A stretch of 64,000 bases of DNA from Chitinophaga jiangningensis (lineage in GTDB: Bacteria > Bacteroidota > Bacteroidia > Chitinophagales > Chitinophagaceae). Below the pieces are notes generated by a model, which had not been told where the DNA came from, searched no databases, and saw only the letters and a program-made list of their open reading frames with translations. The DNA is taken from contig NZ_FRBL01000002.1 of NCBI RefSeq assembly GCF_900142605.1, forward strand, positions 124,001 to 188,000, read 5' to 3'. The translations under genes were made by a program, and so were the position numbers. This document shows, one piece after another, positions 1 through 7,672 of this stretch. Position 1 is the first letter of the stretch, and every line of letters begins with the position of its first letter.

Positions 1-822
1 ATGTTGCATACTTTGCAAATACTCATCAGCCGGCCTTTCCCGGGAAGCGGAAATTTCCAGCTCCGCCATCATAGCGGTTAGCGGGGTACGCAGCTCATGG
101 GAGATGTTAGACACAAACTGCTTCTGGGCATCAAACGACTGCTCCAGCCGGTCGAGCATAGCGTTGAAGGTAACGGCCAGTTCCGCCATTTCATCCTTTC
201 CATTGCCTTCCGGCACGCGCTTATCCAGGTTGGTAGCAGTGATCTCCTCTACCCGGTCCACCATTTGGGAAACCGGCCTGAGTGCCAGCCGGGCAAAGAA
301 GTACGCGGCAATAATAATACAGATCAGGGCCCCCAGCCAGGAGAATCCCAGTATCCAGGCCAGGTACCGGAGTCGCGCATAGCCATACTCATCTTCCGCC
401 ACCGCCGTGATCAGGTAGTTTTTCCCCTGATGCCGGTACGAAAAGCCCACCACCTGCAGATGCCCCTGGTTGAAAAAGATTTCCTCGTTCTCCAGGATAT
501 TTTCCAGCATGGCAGGCGTTTCCTTCACCTTGTCAATATCGGCCGCATCATGGTACAGCAGTTGAAATGTAGTATCGTAAATGGCAATTTCTTCCTGGGC
601 CAGATTTCCGCTGCTGTTGCGGTAAATCAGCTGCAGCACCTGCGGATCTATGTGCGCATCCAGGAGCAGGTTAGCCTTTGTGATGGCTTGCCGGTGGAGG
701 TTTTTATAGTAGTCTTCCTCACGGTCACGGGCATATGAAATATAAATCACAATCACCAGCAAAAGTAAAATAGCCGCAGTGATCCCGGAAATCAATAGCG
801 TCAGCCGCGTTCGGATTTTCAT
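1..822 (-). CDS. Sensor histidine kinase, C-terminus cut by window edge
   Basis: Only the first 274 codons are in the window. They begin with a short cytoplasmic stretch and a hydrophobic transmembrane segment (about residues 8-28), then a roughly 130-residue sensor region, a second hydrophobic segment rich in Leu/Ile/Ala, and a HAMP-like linker. The dimerisation box SNISHELRTPLTAMMAE carries the phospho-accepting histidine. The ATP-binding domain would lie beyond base 1. The ATG is one base past the stop of the response regulator upstream on the same strand, so the two are an operon and surely partners. The family is membrane-bound kinases that autophosphorylate and pass phosphate to an OmpR-type regulator. 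The stimulus cannot be read from the sequence; the first part of the extracytoplasmic region resembles no family I recognise. Confidence 0.93.
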   Translation of the reverse strand, partial: MKIRTRLTLLISGITAAILLLLVIVIYISYARDREEDYYKNLHRQAITKANLLLDAHIDPQVLQLIYRNSSGNLAQEEIAIYDTTFQLLYHDAADIDKVKETPAMLENILENEEIFFNQGHLQVVGFSYRHQGKNYLITAVAEDEYGYARLRYLAWILGFSWLGALICIIIAAYFFARLALRPVSQMVDRVEEITATNLDKRVPEGNGKDEMAELAVTFNAMLDRLEQSFDAQKQFVSNISHELRTPLTAMMAELEISASRERPADEYLQSMQH

Positions 823-823
823 T

Positions 824-1507
824 TTATCCAGCTTTTAAAATGAAGCCCATACCTGTTCTGGTATGGATCAGTTTTACTGCAAAATCTTTATCAATCTTTT
901 TTCTAAGGTAATTTATGTAGACGTCAATGAAGTTAGTCCCCGTGTCATAGTGTGTGTCCCATACGTTCTCGGCCAGCTCCGTGCGCGAAACCACCACTTC
1001 CGGGCGTTGCAGGAAGTATTCCAGCAGCCGGAATTCTTTCGGAGTCAGACTGATTTCCACGCCATCCCTGTTCACCGTCTTAGCGCGGAGGTCCATTTGC
1101 AGGCCTGCATATTGCAGCACCCTGGAGGGCTGCTGCCGGCGGCCACCGTAGCGCTTCAGCAGGGCTTTGATCCTCACCTGCAGCTCCCGCAGGTCAAAAG
1201 GCTTCACCAGGTAATCGTCTGCACCGGCTTCAAAGCCTTCTACCTTATGATCCGTAGTATCGAGGGCGGTGAGCATCAACACGGGTATATCCGGCAAAGC
1301 CTCGCGGATACTGCGACTGAGCGACAACCCATCCACCCCTGGCAGGATGATATCGGTGATCACCAGCTCAAACTCGCCGGTGAGGGCCAGTTTGAGCCCT
1401 GCATTGCCATCGCGGGCCAGCGTAACTTCGTAACCACTCTCCTCTAAACCGCGCCTGATAAGCGTTCCAACACGTTCTTCATCTTCTATGACTAAGATCC
1501 TGATCAT
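824..1507 (-). CDS. OmpR/PhoB-family response regulator
   Basis: This is a 227-residue DNA-binding regulator. The receiver domain (residues 1-120) has the acidic pocket ED at 8-9, phospho-acceptor Asp52 in VITDIILPG, and Lys102 in DDYLVKPF. The C-terminal winged helix (about 130-225) contains LTPKEFRLLEYF and ends GMGFILKAG, typical of OmpR/PhoB members. I place the start at the ATG at 1507, because the longer open frame to 1600 adds 31 residues unlike any receiver domain and runs into proB on the other strand. It is cotranscribed with the histidine kinase at 1-822 (one-base gap). The targets are unknown; the divergent neighbour proB begins 80 bases away, so control of proBA is possible but unproven. 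Confidence 0.95.
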   Translation of the reverse strand: MIRILVIEDEERVGTLIRRGLEESGYEVTLARDGNAGLKLALTGEFELVITDIILPGVDGLSLSRSIREALPDIPVLMLTALDTTDHKVEGFEAGADDYLVKPFDLRELQVRIKALLKRYGGRRQQPSRVLQYAGLQMDLRAKTVNRDGVEISLTPKEFRLLEYFLQRPEVVVSRTELAENVWDTHYDTGTNFIDVYINYLRKKIDKDFAVKLIHTRTGMGFILKAG

Positions 1508-1587
1508 ATCCAAATGTCTGTAATTATGCGCTAACGTTATTAAAGTTCGTAGTATTTCAATATTTTGTCGGCAAATTCTTAAAAATT

Positions 1588-2622
1588 GTGAGCAAACCAA
1601 TACTTGTCATAAAATTTGGAACCGCGTCCATCACCCGGGAAAACGGTGACCTGGACGAAACGGTGATCGCCGGCATTGCCCGTCAGGTAGCGGAGTTGCA
1701 CGCATCCTATCATATCGTGCTGGTATCATCCGGCGCAGTGGCCGCAGGCAGGCAACATCTGAAAAATTATTCCGGCAGCATCAGCGAGCGCAAAGCCGCC
1801 GCCGCTATCGGCAACCCCCTGTTGCTGAGCAAATACAGTAAATACTTTGCCCCGTACGATATCGCTGTTGCCCAGAGCCTCTGCGAACGCCACCACTTTT
1901 CCAACAGGGAACAGTTCCTCCAGCTCAAACGAACATACGAAGAACTGTGGGAAAACAATATCATCCCCATCGCCAACGAAAACGATGTTGTCAGCAACAC
2001 AGAACTGAAATTTTCTGATAACGATGAACTGGCCACCCTCATCGCTGTTGGCTTTGGCGCCACGCAGCTGCTGTTTAGCACTTCCGTAGCCGGTGTACTG
2101 GATCGGGAAGGAAAAGTGGTGCCGAAAATTGATGTGATCGACCAGCACGCACTGGGCCTTGCAGATAAAGAGAAATCTGCCCTGGGACTGGGTGGCATGG
2201 TATCCAAACTCACCTTTGCGCGACTCGCTACCCGCATGGGCATACAGGTGGTAATATTCGGTATCCGTACTACCGACGGTATCCTGAACGCTATCAACGG
2301 CAACACCGGCACCCTGTGCCTGCCGCAGCCATGCAGTATGCCAGCCCGCCGCAAATGGCTCGCCAGCGGAAGCCTGGTAACAGGCCGCATCCTCGTGGAT
2401 GCCGGCGCACAACAAGCCCTGGAAAGCAGACATTCCCTGCTCGCCGTAGGCGTAAAAGAAGTACTGGAAAAGTTTGAAGAAGGCGAGGTAATAGAAATGG
2501 TAAACGAAAATAATATAGCCGTAGCCGTAGGAAGGGCACGACTCTCTTCCGACATGCTGGAAAAAAGCGGCCGTCAACAAAATACAGAGGTAGCACATGC
2601 AGATGATATTGTGCTGCTGTAA
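1588..2622 (+). CDS. proB: Glutamate 5-kinase
   Basis: ProB phosphorylates L-glutamate with ATP to gamma-glutamyl phosphate, the first step of proline synthesis in the cytoplasm. The 344-residue protein has the amino-acid-kinase N-terminus (VIKFGTASIT, then VLVSSGAVAAGR), the glutamate-site region NENDVVS, and the nucleotide-site segment GLGGMVSKLTFARLATRMG. A C-terminal PUA domain follows from about residue 255 (RKWLASG). It is a little shorter than E. coli ProB (367) but complete. The start codon is GTG, the only sensible start because the kinase fold begins within three residues. The stop codon directly abuts the ATG of proA. No strong TAnnTTTG promoter is seen; a one-base-short version lies near 1559-1566. 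Confidence 0.96.
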   Translation: MSKPILVIKFGTASITRENGDLDETVIAGIARQVAELHASYHIVLVSSGAVAAGRQHLKNYSGSISERKAAAAIGNPLLLSKYSKYFAPYDIAVAQSLCERHHFSNREQFLQLKRTYEELWENNIIPIANENDVVSNTELKFSDNDELATLIAVGFGATQLLFSTSVAGVLDREGKVVPKIDVIDQHALGLADKEKSALGLGGMVSKLTFARLATRMGIQVVIFGIRTTDGILNAINGNTGTLCLPQPCSMPARRKWLASGSLVTGRILVDAGAQQALESRHSLLAVGVKEVLEKFEEGEVIEMVNENNIAVAVGRARLSSDMLEKSGRQQNTEVAHADDIVLL

Positions 2623-3885
2623 ATGACCCCCATCATGCAAAGCATAGACACCTTACTGGAACAGGCGCAGCAGGCTGCGCCTTCGCTCCGGCAGCTCAAC
2701 GACGCACAGCGCCAGGAGCTGCTGAATGAACTCGCTGAAGTACTACAGCAAAAGACCACCGAAATTATGGCGGCCAATCAGCTGGACCTGGATAAAATGC
2801 CGGATGAAGATCCCAAAAAAGACAGACTCCTGCTCAACAGTGCACGTATCCGCGGACTGGCAGCAAGTTTAAAAGACATTGCCCGCCTCCCCGACCCCGC
2901 CAACGTGCTGGTATTGGAAAGGCAGCTGGAAAATGGTTTGCTGGTACAAAAGAAAACAGTTCCCTTAGGCGTAGTAGGTGTTATCTATGAATCACGCCCC
3001 AACGTTACCGTAGATGTGGCTGCCCTTTGCATTCGCTCCGGCAACGTATGTGTGCTCCGTGGCGGTACGGATGCGCTGCATACCAATACCATTCTCGTTA
3101 ATATCATCCAGTCTCTCCTGGAAAAATACCATACCAACAAAAATGCGGTTACACTCATGCCGCCAGACCGTGCGCTGGTAGCAGATATGCTGGCTGCCGT
3201 GAAATATATCGACATCATTATTCCACGCGGCTCCCAGCAGCTGATCGACTTCGTACGCGCCAACTCCAAAGTACCCGTTATTGAAACCGGTGCAGGAGTT
3301 TGTCATACTTACGTGGAAAAGTCGGCCGACCTGGAACAGGCCGCCACCATCGTTACCAACGCCAAAGTATCCCGCCCATCCGTGTGTAATGCGCTGGATA
3401 CCGTGCTGGTAGATGAAGCGGTAGCAGGGGAGTTTTTACAACTGCTCGCTCCGAAGCTGGCCGCTTATAAAGTAGACGTATATGCGGAACCGTTAGCATT
3501 TCATCTCCTCCAACAACATGCTTATCCGCAATTACATACCGCCACCCCGGAAGATTTTGGACGCGAGTTCCTGGACCTGAAATGCTCCGTAAAAGTAGTA
3601 CCCGGCCTGGAAGCCGCCCTGGAACACATTCAGCGGCATTCTTCCAAACACTCGGAAGCCATTATTTCCCGCGATCCTGTTGCGAGTGAGCAGTTCATGA
3701 ATACGGTAGATGCTGCAGCAGTATATGTAAATGCCTCCACCCGGTTTACGGATGGTGGTGTATTTGGATTAGGGGCAGAAATTGGTATTTCTACGCAAAA
3801 ACTGCACGCCAGAGGACCGTTTGCACTGGAGAAACTGGTGACGGAGAAATGGTTTGTGTATGGCAGCGGGCAAATAAGAGAATAA
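2623..3885 (+). CDS. proA: Gamma-glutamyl phosphate reductase
   Basis: ProA reduces gamma-glutamyl phosphate with NADPH to glutamate 5-semialdehyde, which cyclises on the way to proline. The protein is 420 residues, the normal length. It shows the aldehyde-dehydrogenase-like fold with VPLGVVGVIYESRPNVTVD, the segment IPRGSQQLIDFV, and the catalytic cysteine Cys255 in KVSRPSVCNALD. The C-terminal GLGAEIGISTQKLHARGP motif is typical of the family. The ATG at 2623 follows proB without a gap; a second in-frame ATG (Met5, 2635) is an alternative start that would leave a 12-base spacer. Unstable gamma-glutamyl phosphate is handed from ProB to ProA, which fits the tight coupling of the two genes. 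Confidence 0.97.
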   Translation: MTPIMQSIDTLLEQAQQAAPSLRQLNDAQRQELLNELAEVLQQKTTEIMAANQLDLDKMPDEDPKKDRLLLNSARIRGLAASLKDIARLPDPANVLVLERQLENGLLVQKKTVPLGVVGVIYESRPNVTVDVAALCIRSGNVCVLRGGTDALHTNTILVNIIQSLLEKYHTNKNAVTLMPPDRALVADMLAAVKYIDIIIPRGSQQLIDFVRANSKVPVIETGAGVCHTYVEKSADLEQAATIVTNAKVSRPSVCNALDTVLVDEAVAGEFLQLLAPKLAAYKVDVYAEPLAFHLLQQHAYPQLHTATPEDFGREFLDLKCSVKVVPGLEAALEHIQRHSSKHSEAIISRDPVASEQFMNTVDAAAVYVNASTRFTDGGVFGLGAEIGISTQKLHARGPFALEKLVTEKWFVYGSGQIRE

Positions 3886-3886
3886 T

Positions 3887-3960
3887 CTTCGGAGTTTTAA
3901 GAGGGCCGCAGGCCCTCTTAAAACTCCGAAGATCGTGGGCCGAAGGCCCACGATCTTCGG
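3887..3960. repeat. Twin hairpin with shared central arm, between convergent genes
   Basis: Two perfect hairpins overlap. Hairpin 1 has a 21-bp stem (3887-3907 with 3911-3931, loop GCA). Hairpin 2 has a 16-bp stem (3926-3941 with 3945-3960, loop GAA). The six bases CCGAAG at 3926-3931 belong to both stems, and CTTCGG stands at both outer ends, so the stems compete. It lies between the convergent ends of proA and fbaB, so here it could act as a two-way terminator, although there is no clean T-tract. Confidence 0.85.
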
Positions 3961-3963
3961 AAA

Positions 3964-5037
3964 CTATGCAATAGTTACTTCATTACTCAAATACACATCC
4001 TGAATAGCCTGCAGCAGCGCCACTCCTTCTTCCATCGGCCGCTGAAACGCTTTTCTTCCTGAAATCAACCCCGCTCCACCAGCACGCTTATTGATCACTG
4101 CCGAACGCACCGCATCTGCAAGGTCTCCTTCCCCGGCGGAGGCGCCACCGGAATTGATCAGGCCCATACGCCCCATATAGCAGTTGGCTACCTGGTAGCG
4201 GCAGAGGTCAATCGGGTTGTCACTGGTAAGTTCCGTATAGATGCGTTCATCCAGCTTGCCGTAGGTAGAGTTGCCTGTGTTCAGCGCCCTGTAGCCACCA
4301 TTTACTTCCGGCAGCTTCTGCTTGATGATATCCGCCTGGATAGTCACGCCCAGGTGGTTGGCCTGCCCTGTGAGGTCGGCAGCCAGGTGATAGTCCACAT
4401 CCTTCTTAAACGCGTCGTTACGGAGGTAACACCAGAGGATGGTGGCCATTCCCAGCTCGTGGGCATGCTCAAATGCCTGTGCAATTTCTACCAGCTGCCG
4501 GTCCGAATTATCAGAACCGAAATAAATCGTAGCGCCTACTGCTACCGCGCCCAGGTTCCAGGCTTCTTCCACGGTGCCATACAGCACTTCATCGAAGCGA
4601 TTGGGATAAGTGAGCAGCTGGTTATGGTTAATTTTGACAATAAATGGGATTTTATGGGCATATTTACGCGAAACGGCTGCTAATACACCAAAGGTAGAAG
4701 CAACTGCATTACAGCCGCCTTCCAGGCCTAATTTCACGATATTTTCCGGGTCGAAATAAGCCGGGTTCTTCGCAAAGGATGCGCCCGCACTGTGCTCCAC
4801 GCCCTGATCTACCGGTAAAATGGACATATAGCCGGTATTAGCCAGTCGCCCGTTGCCAAACAACTGCCCTAAACTCCGCAATACCTGCGGGTTGCGGCTG
4901 CTGTATCCGTAAATATCATTCACGGTTTCCGGACCCGGCATGTGTAAGGATGACTTATGGATCGTTTTACAGGAATGCTGGAGCAGCAACTCGCTGTCTT
5001 TCCCTAATAATTCACTGATTCTCTCAAAGGATAACAT
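3964..5037 (-). CDS. fbaB: Fructose-bisphosphate aldolase, class I (DhnA/FbaB type)
   Basis: The enzyme reversibly cleaves fructose 1,6-bisphosphate to glyceraldehyde 3-phosphate and dihydroxyacetone phosphate through a lysine Schiff base. The 357-residue protein matches the archaeal/E. coli FbaB-type class I family. It has ILPVDQGVEHSAGASF near residue 75-90, PFIVKINHNQ in the strand with the first active-site lysine, and ADIIKQKLP with Lys239 in the Schiff-base position. LINSGGASAGEGD lies in the phosphate-binding C-terminal part. It stands alone, convergent with proBA and divergent from the histidine phosphatase at 5136. The start at 5037 gives the usual N-terminus length. Confidence 0.93.
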   Translation of the reverse strand: MLSFERISELLGKDSELLLQHSCKTIHKSSLHMPGPETVNDIYGYSSRNPQVLRSLGQLFGNGRLANTGYMSILPVDQGVEHSAGASFAKNPAYFDPENIVKLGLEGGCNAVASTFGVLAAVSRKYAHKIPFIVKINHNQLLTYPNRFDEVLYGTVEEAWNLGAVAVGATIYFGSDNSDRQLVEIAQAFEHAHELGMATILWCYLRNDAFKKDVDYHLAADLTGQANHLGVTIQADIIKQKLPEVNGGYRALNTGNSTYGKLDERIYTELTSDNPIDLCRYQVANCYMGRMGLINSGGASAGEGDLADAVRSAVINKRAGGAGLISGRKAFQRPMEEGVALLQAIQDVYLSNEVTIA

Positions 5038-5100
5038 AACATAACTATTTTGGCTATCTAAATTTAACCTTTTGCATTCGAACCTACCCGAATGATTTTT

Positions 5101-5108
5101 TATCTTTG
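5101..5108 (+). promoter_or_regulatory. Bacteroidota -7 element TATCTTTG
   Basis: TATCTTTG matches TAnnTTTG exactly and stands 28 bases before the ATG of the histidine phosphatase gene, predicting a leader of about 20 bases. A TTTG at 5071-5074 is too far upstream to be a good -33 partner. Confidence 0.55.
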
Positions 5109-5135
5109 CAGATTAACATATCTATAAAAAACGAA

Positions 5136-5720
5136 ATGACCACTCGTATAGCAATCATCAGACACGGAAGTACAGCCTGGAACAAAGCAGGAAAATTACA
5201 AGGCAGCTCGGATATTCCCCTGGACGAAGAAGGAAGAGAGCAGGCACGCAGGCTGGGATTACGCCTGATGGGTGAAACATACGATATCGTATACAGCAGC
5301 AGACTTCAACGCGCTAAAGAAACAGCGCAGATCATCGCCGATGCCATGCAGCATCCACATATTCTCCTGGAAGACGACCGCATCCGGGAAGCAGGCGGAG
5401 GCCTCACAGAAGGCACTACCGAGGAAGAAAGAGTAAGTAAATGGGGTAGCGACTGGAAACAGCTGGACCTGGGCATAGAAACCCCTGAAGAAGTAGTAGC
5501 CCGCGGCACCGAATTCTTATCTGAACTGGTAGCCAAATATCCCGGCAAAAAAATCCTGATCGTAAGCCATGGCGGATTTATCCGCAAAATGATCCGCGAA
5601 CTGGTGCCGGATGCGCCTCATCAGCATATGTTGAAAAATACTTCCATTACAGAAATACTGCATTCAGATAATAGCTGGAGTTGCCATCTTTACAATTGCG
5701 TTCAGCACCTCGAAGATTAA
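5136..5720 (+). CDS. Histidine phosphatase family protein (phosphoglycerate-mutase-like)
   Basis: The 194-residue protein has the RHG signature IIRHGSTAWN with catalytic His10, the YSSRLQRAKETA segment with the second arginine, and the second catalytic histidine in ILIVSHGGFIRKM. The family removes phosphate from small phosphorylated metabolites or acts as cofactor-dependent phosphoglycerate mutase. At this length, and with the short insertion EAGGGLTEGTTEEE, a broad phosphatase (PhoE/CobC-like) is more likely than a glycolytic mutase. I use the ATG at 5136; a TTG ten codons upstream is open but overlaps the promoter motif. The next gene follows after 9 bases, suggesting co-transcription. Confidence 0.9.
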   Translation: MTTRIAIIRHGSTAWNKAGKLQGSSDIPLDEEGREQARRLGLRLMGETYDIVYSSRLQRAKETAQIIADAMQHPHILLEDDRIREAGGGLTEGTTEEERVSKWGSDWKQLDLGIETPEEVVARGTEFLSELVAKYPGKKILIVSHGGFIRKMIRELVPDAPHQHMLKNTSITEILHSDNSWSCHLYNCVQHLED

Positions 5721-5729
5721 TCACAACTT

Positions 5730-6251
5730 ATGCATACTGACTTTTATCCATTCCCCTCGCTCAGCACCAACCGGCTGCTCCTCAGGGAGTTACAGCTCAC
5801 AGACGATGTTGCCATCCAGGCGCTGCGTTCTAACGCTGACGTAAATACGTACCTGGAAAGACCTGCAGCCATCGACCTGGCTGCAGCGCGGCAATTTATC
5901 ACCAGCACCAACAACCGCTTCGCTAACGCAGAAGGGCTCTATTGGGTCATCACTACACCCTCATCTTCCCAACTCATGGGTACCATATGCCTATGGAACT
6001 ACCAACCGGCAGACGGCAGCGTGGAAATCGGCTATGAACTCATGCCCAAATACCAACGCCAGGGATTTATGCAGGAGGCTATCGCCGCAGTGATCACCTT
6101 CGCCTTCACGCGCATACAGGCAAACGTGATCAAAGCAGAAGTAGACGTTTCCAACCAACCCTCGATCAAAGCACTGCAAAAACACGGCTTTACTGAAATA
6201 CCACATCAACGCCTGCACGAAATTCTGCATTTTGAATTACGCAACAAATAG
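5730..6251 (+). CDS. GNAT family N-acetyltransferase (RimJ/RimL type)
   Basis: The 173-residue protein opens with LSTNRLLLRELQLTDD, the typical start of RimJ/RimL-like acetyltransferases. It continues with the beta-strand GTICLWN, the acetyl-CoA-binding region ELMPKYQRQGFMQEAI, and the C-terminal NQPSIKALQKHGFTE motif. The family transfers acetyl from acetyl-CoA to protein N-termini or small amines; the substrate here is unknown. It begins 9 bases after the histidine phosphatase gene and is probably in the same transcript. Confidence 0.9.
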   Translation: MHTDFYPFPSLSTNRLLLRELQLTDDVAIQALRSNADVNTYLERPAAIDLAAARQFITSTNNRFANAEGLYWVITTPSSSQLMGTICLWNYQPADGSVEIGYELMPKYQRQGFMQEAIAAVITFAFTRIQANVIKAEVDVSNQPSIKALQKHGFTEIPHQRLHEILHFELRNK

Positions 6252-6302
6252 CAACAACTTATCCAGCCAAAGAAAAATATTTACAAAACCTATATCTGGT
6301 AT

Positions 6303-6310
6303 TACATTTG
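6303..6310 (+). promoter_or_regulatory. Putative -7 element TACATTTG
   Basis: TACATTTG fits TAnnTTTG in the gap before the beta-propeller gene. It would give a leader of about 145 bases, unusually long here. No clear -33 TTTG is seen, so this is tentative. Confidence 0.35.
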
Positions 6311-6459
6311 ATTAAATACAGCCGGTAAAAAATTCCCTGTATCATTCAAACCGTTATAGTTAAACAATGAAAATGCAAATCTCCCCGGGAATGTGAGTGT
6401 ATCATCACCTCATTCCATACTGTTACATATACCTATTTTCTAACAACATCTCCCAATAC

Positions 6460-7668
6460 ATGATTCGAAAATCGCTGTTGGCAGGGCTGTTTACGCTCCT
6501 GTATTCCGGCTTGCAACTGTATGCACAGGAAAGGGTAATGCGCCTGGACCCTAAAATGGCCAGGGGTGGCACTACCGGCAAAATCTTTGAGACTATGGAA
6601 TTTATTCCGCTGGAAACCACCAAAGCCAGTTTGTTTGGAAAAATTGATCAGCTGGAGGTTACTGATGATTATTACATTATCCTCGACGGTGCTACCAATT
6701 GCGTATTAATGTTCAAAAAAGACGGCAGCTTCTACAAAAAAATTGCAGGAGGCAGCCCGGATAATTACAGGAATCTGATACGGCATATTACGGTTGACCG
6801 AAATAAGCGGATTATTTACGTTCAACGTAATATGAAGCCCATGCGGGAAGGCTATGATTTTAATTGTAACCTTATCAGTAAAGACTCTGGTATCAAGGAT
6901 AAATTCGTCAGTACCCTGCTTGCTAATGGTTACCTGGTGGCGCGGCATTTCTATAACCGTGACAACAAAAAAGACAGCGTGATAAATCGCATTGTGATTT
7001 ATAAAGACTCGGTAATAACCAAAGGACTGCTGCCACTCAACTCTTTTGGCGGACCTGATGCAAATACTTTTACACTCGCCACTTCGCAAATGAATTTGCT
7101 GCGAAGTGAACAGGATACGGTGGTGTACCTCTCCGATTATAATGAGCAGGTAATATATCGTGTTACGAAAGATACAGCTACCACTTTTCTCCGCTTTATA
7201 TTCCCACTGGCGCAAACCGTACCGCTGAATGCAATGCGCGATAGCATTGGCAAGCAAAGACCATGGGAATACTTCATAAAACACCCCAATTATATCAGCA
7301 GTATCGGCAACACAGCCATGATCGGTAATTACTTGGTATTCAGACTTAACACCTTTTCAAAGCCGGCTACCATGATCATGAACCTCAAAACAGGAAACAT
7401 GATACAGCTGGAAAAAGTAAGTACAGACAGCAGTAGCTATTTCCTGCCGTTTGCCACTGGAAATGACTGGAATAATGAAGGCATTACCCAGATTGATAGT
7501 GGTTATCTGTATTGCGCTGCGGCTGCCTCCCTCATGTTTAGCGCCCTTGAGAGCAATACAGCATATCGTCAGGTAACCTACCCCGATCATCTGAAGCAAT
7601 TTTTCAAAAAAGGAAAATCTTCCGACAATCCCGTACTCATCAGGTTTAAGCTAAAAGACAATCTCTAG
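6460..7668 (+). CDS. Secreted 6-bladed beta-propeller protein (DUF5128-like)
   Basis: This 402-residue exported protein begins with a signal peptide (MIRKSLLAGLFTLLYSG..., cleaved after LYAQ). The first mature motif IPLETTKASLFGKIDQLEV, followed by YYIILD and VLMFKKDGSFYKKI, is characteristic of the Bacteroidota 6-bladed beta-propeller family. These proteins are periplasmic or surface-bound and often sit beside TonB-linked barrels; no enzymatic activity is established. I choose the ATG at 6460 because the longer frame from 6397 places 21 unrelated residues before the signal peptide. The next gene, an outer-membrane barrel, starts 4 bases after the stop, so the two form an operon and may work together at the outer membrane. 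Confidence 0.82.
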   Translation: MIRKSLLAGLFTLLYSGLQLYAQERVMRLDPKMARGGTTGKIFETMEFIPLETTKASLFGKIDQLEVTDDYYIILDGATNCVLMFKKDGSFYKKIAGGSPDNYRNLIRHITVDRNKRIIYVQRNMKPMREGYDFNCNLISKDSGIKDKFVSTLLANGYLVARHFYNRDNKKDSVINRIVIYKDSVITKGLLPLNSFGGPDANTFTLATSQMNLLRSEQDTVVYLSDYNEQVIYRVTKDTATTFLRFIFPLAQTVPLNAMRDSIGKQRPWEYFIKHPNYISSIGNTAMIGNYLVFRLNTFSKPATMIMNLKTGNMIQLEKVSTDSSSYFLPFATGNDWNNEGITQIDSGYLYCAAAASLMFSALESNTAYRQVTYPDHLKQFFKKGKSSDNPVLIRFKLKDNL

Positions 7669-7672
7669 AAAA

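Noticed and set aside
1726..2640. 304-codon frame opposite proB
   Set aside because: ProB is complete and well supported; the reverse frame has no recognisable domain.
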